Position numbers and translations under genes: made by a program. From the NCBI GenBank assembly GCA_963734815.1, contig CAVTIH010000002.1, forward strand, positions 434,001 to 498,000: a DNA stretch of 64,000 bases, in the 5' to 3' direction. Numbering within the stretch: the first letter of the stretch is position 1; every line of letters starts with the position of its first letter. Source of the stretch: Palsa-744 sp963734815 (GTDB taxonomy: Bacteria; Actinomycetota; Thermoleophilia; Solirubrobacterales; Solirubrobacteraceae). Positions 8,203 to 18,020 of this stretch are shown in pieces. The notes under the pieces are model-generated. The model was not told the DNA's origin, did no database searches, and saw only the letters and a program-made list of their open reading frames with translations.

Positions 8203-11200
8203 GCTTCACCCCTTTCTGGCGCCCCCGCCTAGCGTGCCTTTTTTTCATGTCATGCTTCTTCTTCACCTTGGTCGCCCGCGGGCAGCCGCCGACCGCGATC
8301 TTCGTGTTCTGATGGACCGCGGCACCGTTCTGCGCGAGCATTTCGGTCGGCATCGTCAGCTTCTGCTTACAGAGGTTCCCCAGACCCGTAAGCGCCGAAT
8401 AGGGTCCAGCGGGGAGATTCAGTTCAAAGCTGCCGACCGGCGCGTCGGGAACCGTCTTGAACGTGCTGCTCGTGACGCCCGATTTGCTGATCAGCGTGTT
8501 CCCAACGAGGTCGATCGTCACGCCATACCCCTGCAGCACGACGATCAGGTTCGGCCATTCTTCCCCGCCGTTGCTGACGAAGTACGCCGGGCCTTCCAAG
8601 GGGACCGGCACCAGCGGCGTGATCGCCTTGGCATGACCGACGACCGATGCCGCTGGGCACCCCGCGGGGTTGGTGCGGAACTGCGCGGCGGTGCACGCTT
8701 TCTGCAGCGTCGGCAATCGGGACGGCAGCTGTTTGGGGAGTTCCACTTTGACCTGCTTGATGTTCGCCTGCGACCCGAACGGCGTGCTTGGATATGTGAG
8801 CTTCACGTCCAGGCTCGTGCCATCCAGCCGGCTGACTTTCCCCGACGTCGAAACCGCGAATTTCGGGGCAAACCCCAACGTCGCGCAGTTGGTTGCCTGG
8901 AACGGCACCGACAGCGCCTGCGACGCGCCTTCAGCGCTGCTCAAGCTCCCGCCGATTTCCGTTTTGTTGCAATCCGTCGGGTTGAAGATGAACCCGGGAC
9001 GGTTGATCGTCACGTTCACGTGCTTGATCTCCAGCGGGATCCCTTCGATCGCCGTCGGGATCTTGTACGGGCCAGCGTTATCGCTTGTGACCGTCAACGC
9101 CGCCGTGGCCGGGTTGACTTCGATCTTCGCCCGCACGACCAGGCAGTCGCACGCGGGATCGTTCGCCTGCGTGTGCTCGAGATCGAACGGGCCCGCCTTC
9201 GCCGGGTTGACGATGCTCAACCCGAACGGCGCGCCGTCGTAGGGGCCGGTGATGTACACCTTGCCGCCCCTCACCGTGAACGGGTCGCCGCCGACACCGA
9301 CACCGACCGTCGTTTCCCCGATCAAGCTGTTCGGACCGCACGTCCCCTGATCCGCCTGCGGTTCCGGGCACAGTTCGACGCCTGAAAGCAGCCCGGAGAG
9401 GCCCTCCGGTATGTGCAGCTCGATCGCCTGCAGCCGCTGCTGGCCATCTTCCCGGGACATCGTCATCGTGAACGGGCTGAACCCACCCGCCTGGATGCTC
9501 GTCGTACCCGCCGTCAGCGACGGCGCGAACGGCAGGCTCGCACCCGGGCACGCACTCCCGTTCGGGCCGCTCTTCACTTCGAAGCTCGACGATGCACTCA
9601 CTTCCCCGGCCCCCGACCACGGCGTATAGGACGCCTGCGTCGTATACGACCCGCAGTGCGCCGGCGATGCGAGCGGTGCGCGTTCGCCACCGAAGAAATG
9701 CAGTTCGGCGTCTTCGAACGGCAGCTGCGGATCGTCTTCGAATGTCGCGACGATCTGCCCCGACGCCGTCAAGTGCACCACACCGGGAAGCTTCACCAGC
9801 GTCCCCGACACGGGATCCTGGGCGACGATGTACATCGCCACCAGCGACCCAAACGGGTTCGCTTCCTGCGAGGCAAGGTAGACCGCTCCCCGCAAGGGGT
9901 TGGGCAACAACGGCGTGCGGATCGTCACCGTGCCGATCTTCGACGCGTCCGCACAGAAGTTGAGGCCAGGCTCGAGCGCTTCGCCGGAGCCCGGGGTCCC
10001 GGGAAGCGTTGCCGTGAATGCTGGTCCTCGCACGCCCGGCTCGAGCGCCTGTTCGCGGAACCCTTCGAAGCCGACCAGGTTCTCCGAGCACGCTTCCAGG
10101 CCATCGCCGCCGGCCGGGTTGATCGCGACGCCTTCCGGCAGCGCCACCGTGATGTCGCGCACGTTGGACTCCGCCAGGCCCGTCGGGTTCAGAACCAGTT
10201 CCTGGGGGACGTGCACGTCGACGTTCAACCCCGTCGGCGTGCTCCCCGCCGTCCCGTCCGGCGTCACCTTGATCGACGGGTTGAACGGCAGCCGGTTGCA
10301 ACTGTCGAGCGCCGGCAACGCTTCCGTGGTCCCGTACGCCTGGAAAGCACCTGGCTGCGCCCACGAGTCGGCTTCCATGAACGTCTGCTGCGGCCCCGTG
10401 CACGACGTTGGCAGCGATAGCAGCGGCGGCGGGATGTGCGCTTCCAACGGCGCGCATTCGTGCGGATTCACGGTCGTCGGGATCGCCGCTTCACGCGCAT
10501 CTTCAAGGCACTGAGCACCACGCACGTCGTTGTGCCGGGAGTCGCCCGGGACGCCCCAGAACGTCACTTCGCTGCCGAGGAATTCCGCCTGCTGGGTGAT
10601 GTTCCTGACATCGACGGTCACCCCATAGTCGCCGCCGGTGCGAACGGCCGTATCCAGGAACACCGGCACCGTGCCGTCCACCAGGAAAGCGAAGCGCGCG
10701 GGCTCCCCCGCTTCCGGTTCGAGGTTGAACAACGGCACAATGAATGGAGCGACATCGGTGAGGCTCCCGCCCAACGGCGCAAAGTGGCTGAACAAGGGGA
10801 TGTGAACGTTGACATATACGCGCGCGACTCCCACCACCGTCTGCGACGCGCATTCATGGCCGAAGAACTGCGCAAGCGAGCAGCGCGAGAACGGCTCCGG
10901 ATTGCCGATCAGACCAGGCGGCAGGTCGAAGTGCAGATCCTTGGCCAAAGAGACAGGCTTGCCTTCGAGTGTTTCGTCGAGCCTCAGCGTCGTCGTCAGC
11001 TGGAAGGGGTGCGAGCCTGCCCGCGTGTCGACTCCGCCGCCCTCTTCTTCGGCGCGCACTTCGTAGCCGGAGACCCCAAACGGGGGGGCGGCGGCGTTCA
11101 GGGTCAAGGGCTGGCGCACGGCAGCGGCCGGGGCGCCTCCGCCGGTGATGCTCGCCTCGTTCACCGCGCCCGTCTTCGCCCCGGTCGAGCGAACCGCGAT

Positions 11201-11983
11201 CCGCAGCTGGACCTGCTCGTAGGGGGCCACGCTTGCGGGATAACCCACCTCGAAGCGGCGTCCGGGGAGCGGCTTGCCCGTGAACGTGCAGGCAAGCTGG
11301 GCCCGCGAGCATTCGAGCATTTCAGCCACTTCTGCCACGTCGGCGCCGCTGAAAGATTCGCTGACGGTCCCTTCGATGCTGACCGCCTTGAGTTTGGGAG
11401 GCAGCACGTCGGCGATCGTCACCGGCTGCACGGTGGGGTCCGCATTGCCGTCGCCGAGGTTCACCGCGTTCACGACGATCACGCCATCGGGGCGCCCCCT
11501 GGTCACCTCGCTGACCGCGATGTTGACGCTTGCGTTGTTGACCCGTTCCGCTTCGAGGAGTCTCACCCACTGGGATTCCAGTTCTCCCACAAAAGTGATC
11601 TTGTACGCTTTGCCGCCGGGCGCCGATTGGCCTTCTGTGACCGACACGTTGCCGGCACCGAAGAGTTCGCTTTCCAGCTGGCGCTGAACCTGGGCGGGCG
11701 TTTCGCTCGCCGAGAGCACCACCGACTTCAGCGCGCAGCCGCAATAGGCCAATGTGCCGATACGGTACAGGCCCGTTTCGCCGCTGAGGCGAACTTCTTG
11801 GACCTCGTCGGTGGCCTTGCCCGGCTGGATGTACGTCGGCCGCGTCTGCGAGGTGATGTGCCACCACGGCGATGCGGCATACGCCGGGGCGGCACTCCCC
11901 GCGGCCACGGCGCAGAGCACCACGACGACTACGGCGGCGAGCAGCGTCCCGACCGCGGCGCGCTTTGAGTGGATCGGACTCAT
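8195..11983 (-). CDS. Giant secreted DUF11-type protein, operon 2
   Basis: The product is 1262 residues, the longest of the four paralogs. A signal peptide covers about 1-37 (hydrophobic AVVVVVLCAVAAG), followed by Ser-Pro-Trp-Trp at the mature start, a feature shared with the paralogs. One or two DUF11-like domains occupy about 45-290. Four copies of the Cys module follow; one shows LCPEPQADQGTCG and another the CTAAQF..CPAAS pattern. A Lys/Arg/His-rich tail ends the protein (about 1238-1262). The ATG at 11983 has GAGGAGG upstream and overlaps the propeller stop as ATGA. The next gene overlaps its 3' end. It is predicted to be extracellular; function unknown. Confidence 0.88.
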   Translation of the reverse strand: MSPIHSKRAAVGTLLAAVVVVVLCAVAAGSAAPAYAASPWWHITSQTRPTYIQPGKATDEVQEVRLSGETGLYRIGTLAYCGCALKSVVLSASETPAQVQRQLESELFGAGNVSVTEGQSAPGGKAYKITFVGELESQWVRLLEAERVNNASVNIAVSEVTRGRPDGVIVVNAVNLGDGNADPTVQPVTIADVLPPKLKAVSIEGTVSESFSGADVAEVAEMLECSRAQLACTFTGKPLPGRRFEVGYPASVAPYEQVQLRIAVRSTGAKTGAVNEASITGGGAPAAAVRQPLTLNAAAPPFGVSGYEVRAEEEGGGVDTRAGSHPFQLTTTLRLDETLEGKPVSLAKDLHFDLPPGLIGNPEPFSRCSLAQFFGHECASQTVVGVARVYVNVHIPLFSHFAPLGGSLTDVAPFIVPLFNLEPEAGEPARFAFLVDGTVPVFLDTAVRTGGDYGVTVDVRNITQQAEFLGSEVTFWGVPGDSRHNDVRGAQCLEDAREAAIPTTVNPHECAPLEAHIPPPLLSLPTSCTGPQQTFMEADSWAQPGAFQAYGTTEALPALDSCNRLPFNPSIKVTPDGTAGSTPTGLNVDVHVPQELVLNPTGLAESNVRDITVALPEGVAINPAGGDGLEACSENLVGFEGFREQALEPGVRGPAFTATLPGTPGSGEALEPGLNFCADASKIGTVTIRTPLLPNPLRGAVYLASQEANPFGSLVAMYIVAQDPVSGTLVKLPGVVHLTASGQIVATFEDDPQLPFEDAELHFFGGERAPLASPAHCGSYTTQASYTPWSGAGEVSASSSFEVKSGPNGSACPGASLPFAPSLTAGTTSIQAGGFSPFTMTMSREDGQQRLQAIELHIPEGLSGLLSGVELCPEPQADQGTCGPNSLIGETTVGVGVGGDPFTVRGGKVYITGPYDGAPFGLSIVNPAKAGPFDLEHTQANDPACDCLVVRAKIEVNPATAALTVTSDNAGPYKIPTAIEGIPLEIKHVNVTINRPGFIFNPTDCNKTEIGGSLSSAEGASQALSVPFQATNCATLGFAPKFAVSTSGKVSRLDGTSLDVKLTYPSTPFGSQANIKQVKVELPKQLPSRLPTLQKACTAAQFRTNPAGCPAASVVGHAKAITPLVPVPLEGPAYFVSNGGEEWPNLIVVLQGYGVTIDLVGNTLISKSGVTSSTFKTVPDAPVGSFELNLPAGPYSALTGLGNLCKQKLTMPTEMLAQNGAAVHQNTKIAVGGCPRATKVKKKHDMKKRHARRGRQKGVKHG

Positions 11984-14900
11984 CGGTTACCTCCTCGGCG
12001 CGACTTGCCGGCCGTCGCCCTCTTGCCCTTGCGGGGCTTGGCTTTTTTTGCGGGCTTGGCCTTCTTTGGGCACCTCTTGGCCTTGTGCTTGCCGCACCCC
12101 GCCTTTGCCTTCGGCTTCGGCTTTGCCTTCGGCTTCGTGGCGGGCGCCGCGGGCGTCGCGAGGTTGCCGGTCCCCGAGAACGTGGCGCTCGCCGGTGCTC
12201 CATACAGCGCCGGCTGCGGCGACGGCGCGGCGCGGCACGACGCTTCGGTTTCGCATTCGGGCGGCTGCGCCGGCGGCGTCGGGACACACGGCGCGGCGTC
12301 CGTGCATTCGTGCGCGTCGTACAGGTCGTAGGCGGTGTCGTAATCCTGCGGGGTCAGACGCGCCTGTGTCAGAAAGAACACGTCGCCACCGCTTTCGCTC
12401 GCGTCGAGGAACGCCGATTCCGCCGGCGACCCACCGGATGAGACCAGGCCCACGCAGCCGTCCGCGCGCGAGGCGAACATCTGACTGGCGGAGTCGCAGT
12501 CGCCGACACCGACAGGCTCGTACTCATACACGTCCTCGGTGCCGTTGACGTCATCCGGCACGAGCGCATCGGCACTGTCGAAGAACAGTCGTCCACTATC
12601 GGAGAGATAGTGGGGCTGGTAGAAGATCATCCCTTCATAGCCCGCCGCACGAGAATTTGCGGTGAGCTGCTGCCACGGCGCGACGTTCGCCGCCACCCAC
12701 GTATTGCTGAGCCCGCCTTTCGATGCAAGGCGCCCACTTTCTCCATTTACCTGCAAGCCCACCGGTCGTGCGCCGCTCGGATCGCACGACGCGCAGACCA
12801 GCTTGCCGGCGCCGGCGTCATACAGATACACCTCGGCGTCGGGCTGCCCGGTCACGGCGTCCCGCGTGTCGTACCCCGTCAGGTCGGCGCTGGACATAAA
12901 CGCCAGCCATCCCCCGCTGGGGGAAACCTGGGCCAGGAGATGTTCTCCGTAAAACGAGGCACGGTCGCTGCTCGGCAAGGTCGCGATCAGCTTCGTCGCG
13001 CCCGCATGACGCACATACAGGTTGAGGGCACCCGACCGGGATCCTGCGGCGAGCGTACCGTAGGCGAGGAAGTACACGTACGAGCCGTCTTCGCTCGCGC
13101 CGATCACCGTCGTCACTTCCGCGGCTTCGCCCTGATTTGGATCCACCGTGAGGTCACTCAGCCGAGCGCCGGCAGGGGCGTTCAGGTCATATTCGTACAG
13201 ATCCTCCCCGCCCGCTGATGACTGCGCCGTCAAGTGGCCACCGTCGAGAAAGAAGATTCGTGACGCGTCGCTACTCGCGGTCATGTAGCTCGCGCCGTTG
13301 CTCGGGCCCGCCCCCCCCTGCGGCACGTCCAGCCTGATCGTGTCGCCGGCTCCGACGTCGCGCAGGTAGAGTGCCCCGCCACCTTCGAGGATCACGCGTT
13401 CCCCGTCTTCGGAGACGGCGTGCCTGACACCAGTGGCTCGATTGCTCTCGCCCGCGAGCGTCACCGGGACTTCTTCACCCTCTGGCGGCACGCCCACCAA
13501 CTGCAGATGCCCTGCCGACCACTCGTACAGGCCGCCTTCTTCCCCCCCGGCCGGCACCGGAGTCGAAGTGAGCTGCACCGGGGAAGCGAGCACCACGTGC
13601 CGCAAGTCCCCACTTGCCCCTCTGAAGCGCGGTCCGCACGAGCGCCACGGGCATTCGCCCTGAGGTTCTTCACCGAAGACCGTGCCCGGGGGTGTGTTCG
13701 CGGCCGTGACGAGCGGCCGGTAGCACGAGGAGTTGCAGGGAGCTGCGACGTCTCCTTCCCGGTAGTCGGTGCGAAGGTATGTCGTCGATTCGCTCGCTTC
13801 CGGCGACAGCGGCGTGAAGCCGTCGGTCACAGGCACGACCGCGGCCAGCGAGAGATCCTGTGAGAACAACCTGAATTCCCCGCCGCCGCTTTCCTGGACA
13901 CCCGACTCCTGGTCGTGTGGCGGCGAGATGTCCTGCGAGGACCAGCCCGCCGCGTCACGCCGCGAGAGCACCGTCACGTCGGTGGGATAACCCTGCGGTT
14001 CGCTTTCGGTCGGCGAGCTCGTCTGGTAGGCGATCGCGTCGCCGTTCACCGACGCCTGCACGGCACCGGGACCGGCGGACAGGATCAGCGCACCCAGCTT
14101 GTTAGGTTGGCTCACCATTTCCCACGAGCGACCATCCGGCAGCGCGAGTGGGGCCGTGGCGGGCTGCGTCGTGAACGTGTGGTCTTCCCCGTCGAACGCT
14201 TCCAATTCGCCCGCTTTCAGTTCGTTGATGACGACGACGCGGTAGTGGTAGACGGTGCCGGGCGCAAGCGCCTGCAGGCGCAGGCTGGGTTCCATGTCAA
14301 GCGTGCCCGACCCGAGCGCTTCCCCTGGCGGCGCTGGCGCCCGCTGGCCATATTCGGCGCTCGGGCCGTATTCGAAGTAATAGCTGGTAGGCGTCTGGTT
14401 GGGGTCGATCGTCGCCTGCATGGTCGCGGCGGTCGCGCTCACGTCCTCGACCGACTCCCCGCGGAGCAGCGCGCCGGGAGTCGTAAACGACTCGTCCTGC
14501 CACGCTTCTCCGGGGTTCGTACCCGCCGCGTTGCCGGCCTGCAGGCGGTAGTAGTAGGTCACGCCACGTTCGAGCCCACTCAGCGTGACCTGGACGGGCA
14601 CCGAGCCTTCACCTGCGATTCCTTTGATTTCGGTCGGGCATGGCGCGACTTTCCCCAGCGCGGGGGTGGTACCCCAGTCGAACCCGCAGGTCGCCTCACC
14701 CGCGCCATCCGCGTTGACCGTGCCGCTCAACATCGCGCTTTCCGGTTTCAGATTGGCGACGGCAGCTGTAGTGACGTCGGGAACCACGACATCTGGACCG
14801 TACGCTTGCTGCCTGGCATAGAGGTCGTGAGAATTTGATTCCACCGCAATCGCAGACGTAAAATTGGGGATGTTTTCCACGTGCCCCAGGTAGGCGCCCG

Positions 14901-15903
14901 CGGCGCTGAACTCGTCGATCACCGAGTCCGTTTCGGGTGGGGGTGCGGACGTGGCGACATAGATCTCACCGTTGCCGCCGTCGACCGCAAGAGCGCCGAT
15001 AGACTCAAACGAGCCACTCGGCGGCGGACCAGTGAGCTGGCGCACGAAGGTGTACCCACCGAGCCCCGTCGGTTCGAACACGTCAATCACAGAGTGTCCG
15101 CTGCGGCTGTCCTCGACGAGCAGATCGCCGTTGGTTTCATCCACGGCGATCTTCTGTGCGGAGACGAATGGTTCGCTCGCCGATATGCCCGTTATCTCTC
15201 CGACGTACCGTTCCGCGCCGTCCGCTTCGGGATGAAAAACCTCGATCGTAGGCGATTGGACACCTTGCAGGAAATTGGAAACAGCAACAAAAACGTTGCC
15301 ACTGCCGGCGTCCAGTGGATTGCTCGAGTTGTCCACCGCGATATCGCTGATCGTGCCGATCTCGTAGCCGTATGGAGCAACTGTGGGGAAGGAGCCGGCC
15401 GGCGTGGTGTGACCCAGCCAGGTCGCCTGCAGCGCCCCGGATTCGTTGAGCACTGAGACGGACGTTGCATCGTTGGTCTCGCCAGCCACATACACCAGAC
15501 CTTCACCCGTGCCATGTCCGATCGCGATACCTTCGCCATAGCCGTAGCCATAACCGGTCACGGGGCCGTTGAGGGCTACCGGCTGCGCGATGAACGCCCC
15601 GGTCGCCGCATCGAACTCATCAATACGAGACGGTCGCAAAAATTCCCCTTCCGCAACCCACAGGTGGCCCGAGTCGACCGCCATCGACTCCATCTTCCCC
15701 AGCGGACCCGGCTGCGCCACCGCTTCGCCGTGCGGCCCTGTTGCCGGGATTTCTTCCCCGAGCTGGAAGAGTGGCTTGTGGGTGTATGCCGCCCCAGCGA
15801 CCGACGCGGCTGAGAGTAGGATCGCCACGGCCAGCACCGTCGCCATTCCAAATGCGAGGAGCTTGGTGCTGAGCTTCTTGTCTACATACTCGGCGTTATC
15901 CAC
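11980..15903 (-). CDS. Secreted NHL plus Fn3 plus beta-propeller protein, operon 2
   Basis: The product is 1307 residues from the GTG at 15903, chosen because GGAG lies 5 nt upstream; an in-frame ATG at 15957 lacks a good ribosome site. A signal segment covers about 14-36. NHL/SMP-30-like repeats (about 40-370) have recurring IAVD and VYVA stretches. Two Fn3-like domains follow (about 375-590), then the PD40-type propeller (about 600-1230) shared with the other three paralogs. The tail is rich in Lys, Pro and Ala, recalling histone-H1-like sequences. It sits 70 nt after the collagen-like gene and is ATGA-coupled to the DUF11-type gene. It is probably a large wall-associated or released protein. 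Confidence 0.88.
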   Translation of the reverse strand: MDNAEYVDKKLSTKLLAFGMATVLAVAILLSAASVAGAAYTHKPLFQLGEEIPATGPHGEAVAQPGPLGKMESMAVDSGHLWVAEGEFLRPSRIDEFDAATGAFIAQPVALNGPVTGYGYGYGEGIAIGHGTGEGLVYVAGETNDATSVSVLNESGALQATWLGHTTPAGSFPTVAPYGYEIGTISDIAVDNSSNPLDAGSGNVFVAVSNFLQGVQSPTIEVFHPEADGAERYVGEITGISASEPFVSAQKIAVDETNGDLLVEDSRSGHSVIDVFEPTGLGGYTFVRQLTGPPPSGSFESIGALAVDGGNGEIYVATSAPPPETDSVIDEFSAAGAYLGHVENIPNFTSAIAVESNSHDLYARQQAYGPDVVVPDVTTAAVANLKPESAMLSGTVNADGAGEATCGFDWGTTPALGKVAPCPTEIKGIAGEGSVPVQVTLSGLERGVTYYYRLQAGNAAGTNPGEAWQDESFTTPGALLRGESVEDVSATAATMQATIDPNQTPTSYYFEYGPSAEYGQRAPAPPGEALGSGTLDMEPSLRLQALAPGTVYHYRVVVINELKAGELEAFDGEDHTFTTQPATAPLALPDGRSWEMVSQPNKLGALILSAGPGAVQASVNGDAIAYQTSSPTESEPQGYPTDVTVLSRRDAAGWSSQDISPPHDQESGVQESGGGEFRLFSQDLSLAAVVPVTDGFTPLSPEASESTTYLRTDYREGDVAAPCNSSCYRPLVTAANTPPGTVFGEEPQGECPWRSCGPRFRGASGDLRHVVLASPVQLTSTPVPAGGEEGGLYEWSAGHLQLVGVPPEGEEVPVTLAGESNRATGVRHAVSEDGERVILEGGGALYLRDVGAGDTIRLDVPQGGAGPSNGASYMTASSDASRIFFLDGGHLTAQSSAGGEDLYEYDLNAPAGARLSDLTVDPNQGEAAEVTTVIGASEDGSYVYFLAYGTLAAGSRSGALNLYVRHAGATKLIATLPSSDRASFYGEHLLAQVSPSGGWLAFMSSADLTGYDTRDAVTGQPDAEVYLYDAGAGKLVCASCDPSGARPVGLQVNGESGRLASKGGLSNTWVAANVAPWQQLTANSRAAGYEGMIFYQPHYLSDSGRLFFDSADALVPDDVNGTEDVYEYEPVGVGDCDSASQMFASRADGCVGLVSSGGSPAESAFLDASESGGDVFFLTQARLTPQDYDTAYDLYDAHECTDAAPCVPTPPAQPPECETEASCRAAPSPQPALYGAPASATFSGTGNLATPAAPATKPKAKPKPKAKAGCGKHKAKRCPKKAKPAKKAKPRKGKRATAGKSRRGGNR

Positions 15904-15973
15904 TTTCACTCCTCGATCTCGATGGAGAAACCTGCGACTCGTCGATGCGACGACCAAACAGTCAGTTCCAGCC

Positions 15974-16906
15974 TCACGGCGCGGTCACCGCCCAGGTGCC
16001 GGCCGACAGCACGGTTGCATTTGAGGGCCCTTCGTATTCGACCAGGAGCACCGAGCCCGCCGTGCCGGCACCTCCCTCGAGGGAGCTTCCCCCGGGAAGC
16101 TGTGTCTGCATGATGCCGAATTTGCCTTGTTCCGTTTCGTTTTCCGGCAGCAACGTGGCGCCCTGGTAGATGCAGAGATCGCCCTCGCCGGCTTTCGGGC
16201 TTTCCGTGGTTCCCGGGCAGAACGCTTCATCTGCTTTCACTTCGTTTTCGCAGGCCGTCAGCGCGGCGCCGCCCAGACTCGAGCCCACACAGTTCTTGAT
16301 CACGTAGGTTTTTGTGACACTAGCTTTCAATGGGATCGAGAAGGAGAGCGGGACGGACCAGTGGAACCCGGTGGGAGTATTGGTCTGGAAAACCGACCAT
16401 GTCCCGGTCTCCGTTTCGCCTTCTGGCAGCGTTTTGGTGAAGCCGGTCGTCCCGGGTGTCCCAGCGGGGCCCTGTTCGCCTTTTTCCCCGTTGCACGCGG
16501 TCGTGGTTTTCCCGCCGATCGTGAACTTGGAGCCGCCTTCTTCGCAGCCTTCTTCGCCGGCTTGGAGCGTCGCGGTGACGACGCTTGCGCCGTCTGTGCC
16601 ACTCGTTCCGTTGGCCCCCGCCGCGCCGTTTTCGCCCTTACCGCCGGTTTCGCCCTTGGGACCGGCCGGGCCCGCCGAGCCAGCCGGTCCCGTCGCCCCG
16701 GTTGCACCCTTAGGCCCAGCGGGCCCCCGCGGGCCCGGCTTGCCCGTCGGCTTGGCCTTGGCCTTGCTCTTGGATGCGGTCGCCCGCGGACCCGTGCCGC
16801 CGCCGTGATCGGTGACGGCGAACGCGCCGCCGGTCATGGCGAACACGAGCGCCACAAACGCCATCACGGTCGCCGGGTTCAACTGCCTGCGTATCGCTTT
16901 GAACAT
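15974..16906 (-). CDS. Secreted collagen-like protein heading operon 2
   Basis: The product is 310 residues. A hydrophobic segment (about 13-32, VMAFVALVFAMTGGAFAV) serves as signal or anchor. A basic linker and about 17 Gly-X-Y triplets (about 55-108) follow, then a short second Gly-X-Y stretch (about 140-155). A Cys-containing globular C-terminal domain (about 160-310) resembles those behind collagen repeats in related proteins. AAGGAG lies upstream of the ATG. Only operon 2 of the four has this gene, so it was either gained here or lost elsewhere. The collagen region may form a trimeric stalk; that is inferred from the repeat alone. Confidence 0.88.
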   Translation of the reverse strand: MFKAIRRQLNPATVMAFVALVFAMTGGAFAVTDHGGGTGPRATASKSKAKAKPTGKPGPRGPAGPKGATGATGPAGSAGPAGPKGETGGKGENGAAGANGTSGTDGASVVTATLQAGEEGCEEGGSKFTIGGKTTTACNGEKGEQGPAGTPGTTGFTKTLPEGETETGTWSVFQTNTPTGFHWSVPLSFSIPLKASVTKTYVIKNCVGSSLGGAALTACENEVKADEAFCPGTTESPKAGEGDLCIYQGATLLPENETEQGKFGIMQTQLPGGSSLEGGAGTAGSVLLVEYEGPSNATVLSAGTWAVTAP

Positions 16907-17460
16907 CGCTTCAGCTCTCCTTCGGAGTCGTAAGGCGTGAGCGGCTCACGCACCTGTTCGCGAGACCACCCGCCGGGACCAGCCCGCAGGTGAGCTTCAT
17001 TGAGATCGGGCGACAAGCACCCAGCGCAACGCCGCCGTCACGGCGACGCGCGTCACATTCACCAGAAGACCGACACCGTCTCCCCCACGCGCGCGGGAGT
17101 TTCCCCCACACGCACGGGAGATACCCACCCCGCGCGGGGACAACGGCGAGACGGCGCGAATGCGCCCAGTGAGGGGCCTCGGCGGCTAGGCCGCTAGGCG
17201 AAGAGAGAGAGAGAGAGAGAGATGCGACAGCGCCATGCTGGCGCATCTAGCATCGCTCTTCTGCGGGGGTGCAACGACCCCTGTCACGTCGATCCCTCTC
17301 AAAGACACGCGAAAATCAGCTCCCTCACCGAAATGACCCGGCCCCTCTCCCAAGCAGACCCTGTCAGTACATCTGAAGGCCGGCCACAAGGCGGCTCGGC
17401 CCAGACCCGATCGTATGTTTTGCAACCCTTGAAGCACCTGAGACCAAGTGCAATGAGGCC
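16907..17460 (-). ncRNA. Conserved 5' leader of operon 2
   Basis: This 554-nt leader has no supported gene. It is nearly identical to leader 1 over about 280 nt. The first hairpin lies at 17247-17221 (only a loop base differs), the (CT)10 tract pairs with plus-strand AG at 17202-17222, and the second hairpin is at 17166-17153 with an altered loop but intact stem. Specific to this copy are about 2.5 imperfect 21-nt direct repeats (17081-17140) containing CCCCCAC and CGGGAG. An AAGGAG just before 16906 serves the collagen-like gene. Confidence 0.7.
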
Positions 17461-17489
17461 ACTATAGACAGCTTGGACGGTGTTGTCAA
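17461..17489 (-). promoter_or_regulatory. Sigma70-type promoter of operon 2
   Basis: Minus-strand TTGACA (17489-17484), a 17-nt spacer and TATAGT (17466-17461). The spacer is identical to that of promoter 1. Confidence 0.85.
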
Positions 17490-17589
17490 CTCCTATCGCC
17501 AAGTCTTCCCCCGCCCCTCCACCAACGTCGCCAGCCACGCACGCGAGCAGCCAGCCTGGCCGCGCGAGCGTACCGTCCCAAGCGGGGCC

Positions 17590-17628
17590 TACGGTGCTTG
17601 CATGAATCCGATCGGCCCAGACCGATGA
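17590..17628 (+). promoter_or_regulatory. Leaderless-type -10 element and 8-residue leader ORF before the DUF6883 gene
   Basis: TACGGT (17590-17595) lies 6 nt before an ATG at 17602. That ATG opens a nine-codon frame encoding MNPIGPDR plus stop (17602-17628). The stop overlaps the next start as ATGA. This suggests a leaderless mini-ORF translationally coupled to the downstream gene. It is a prediction from spacing only. Confidence 0.4.
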
Positions 17629-18008
17629 GTCCCGACGTGCCCTGGCCACCGAGAGCCGGCAAGCCGCTCCCGCGCGCCGCGGAGGCGACCGGGGTGCGCC
17701 GCAAGCTGGCCGGGTACTCGCTGGACCCGACAAACGAGGTCGGTGGCCCCAAGGCGCGGGGCTTCGAGATGATCCTCGGCATCACCATCGAGGACGTCGA
17801 CTACCTCGCAGGCGCGATCCAGAGGGGGATCCTGATCGAACCGGTCGGTTCTGTGCGCGAGAACCCACCTTGGGGGCTCAATTGCGTCGTCGAGATACCG
17901 GTGCGCGGACTCGGCGAAAAGGACGGGCGCATCGTCAACGTGAGGACGGTCTGGGAGATCGCCGGCGAAACGCCACCACGGCTTGTGAACGCCTACCTGA
18001 AGCCTTAG
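17625..18008 (+). CDS. DUF6883-like protein
   Basis: The product is 127 residues from ATG 17625; a TTG at 17598 is an alternative start. The sequence matches the DUF6883 pattern: a Lys-Leu-x-x-Tyr-x-Leu-x-Pro start, then GGPKARGFEMILGI, and a C-terminal strand reading VRTVWEI followed by PRLVNAYL. This family is small, soluble and uncharacterised, and is often found next to DUF4926-like genes, as here. No ribosome site is evident, which fits coupling to the upstream mini-ORF. Function is unknown; a toxin/immunity or antitoxin-like role cannot be judged from the sequence. Confidence 0.7.
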   Translation: MSPDVPWPPRAGKPLPRAAEATGVRRKLAGYSLDPTNEVGGPKARGFEMILGITIEDVDYLAGAIQRGILIEPVGSVRENPPWGLNCVVEIPVRGLGEKDGRIVNVRTVWEIAGETPPRLVNAYLKP

Positions 18009-18020
18009 ACTGGAGGAACC

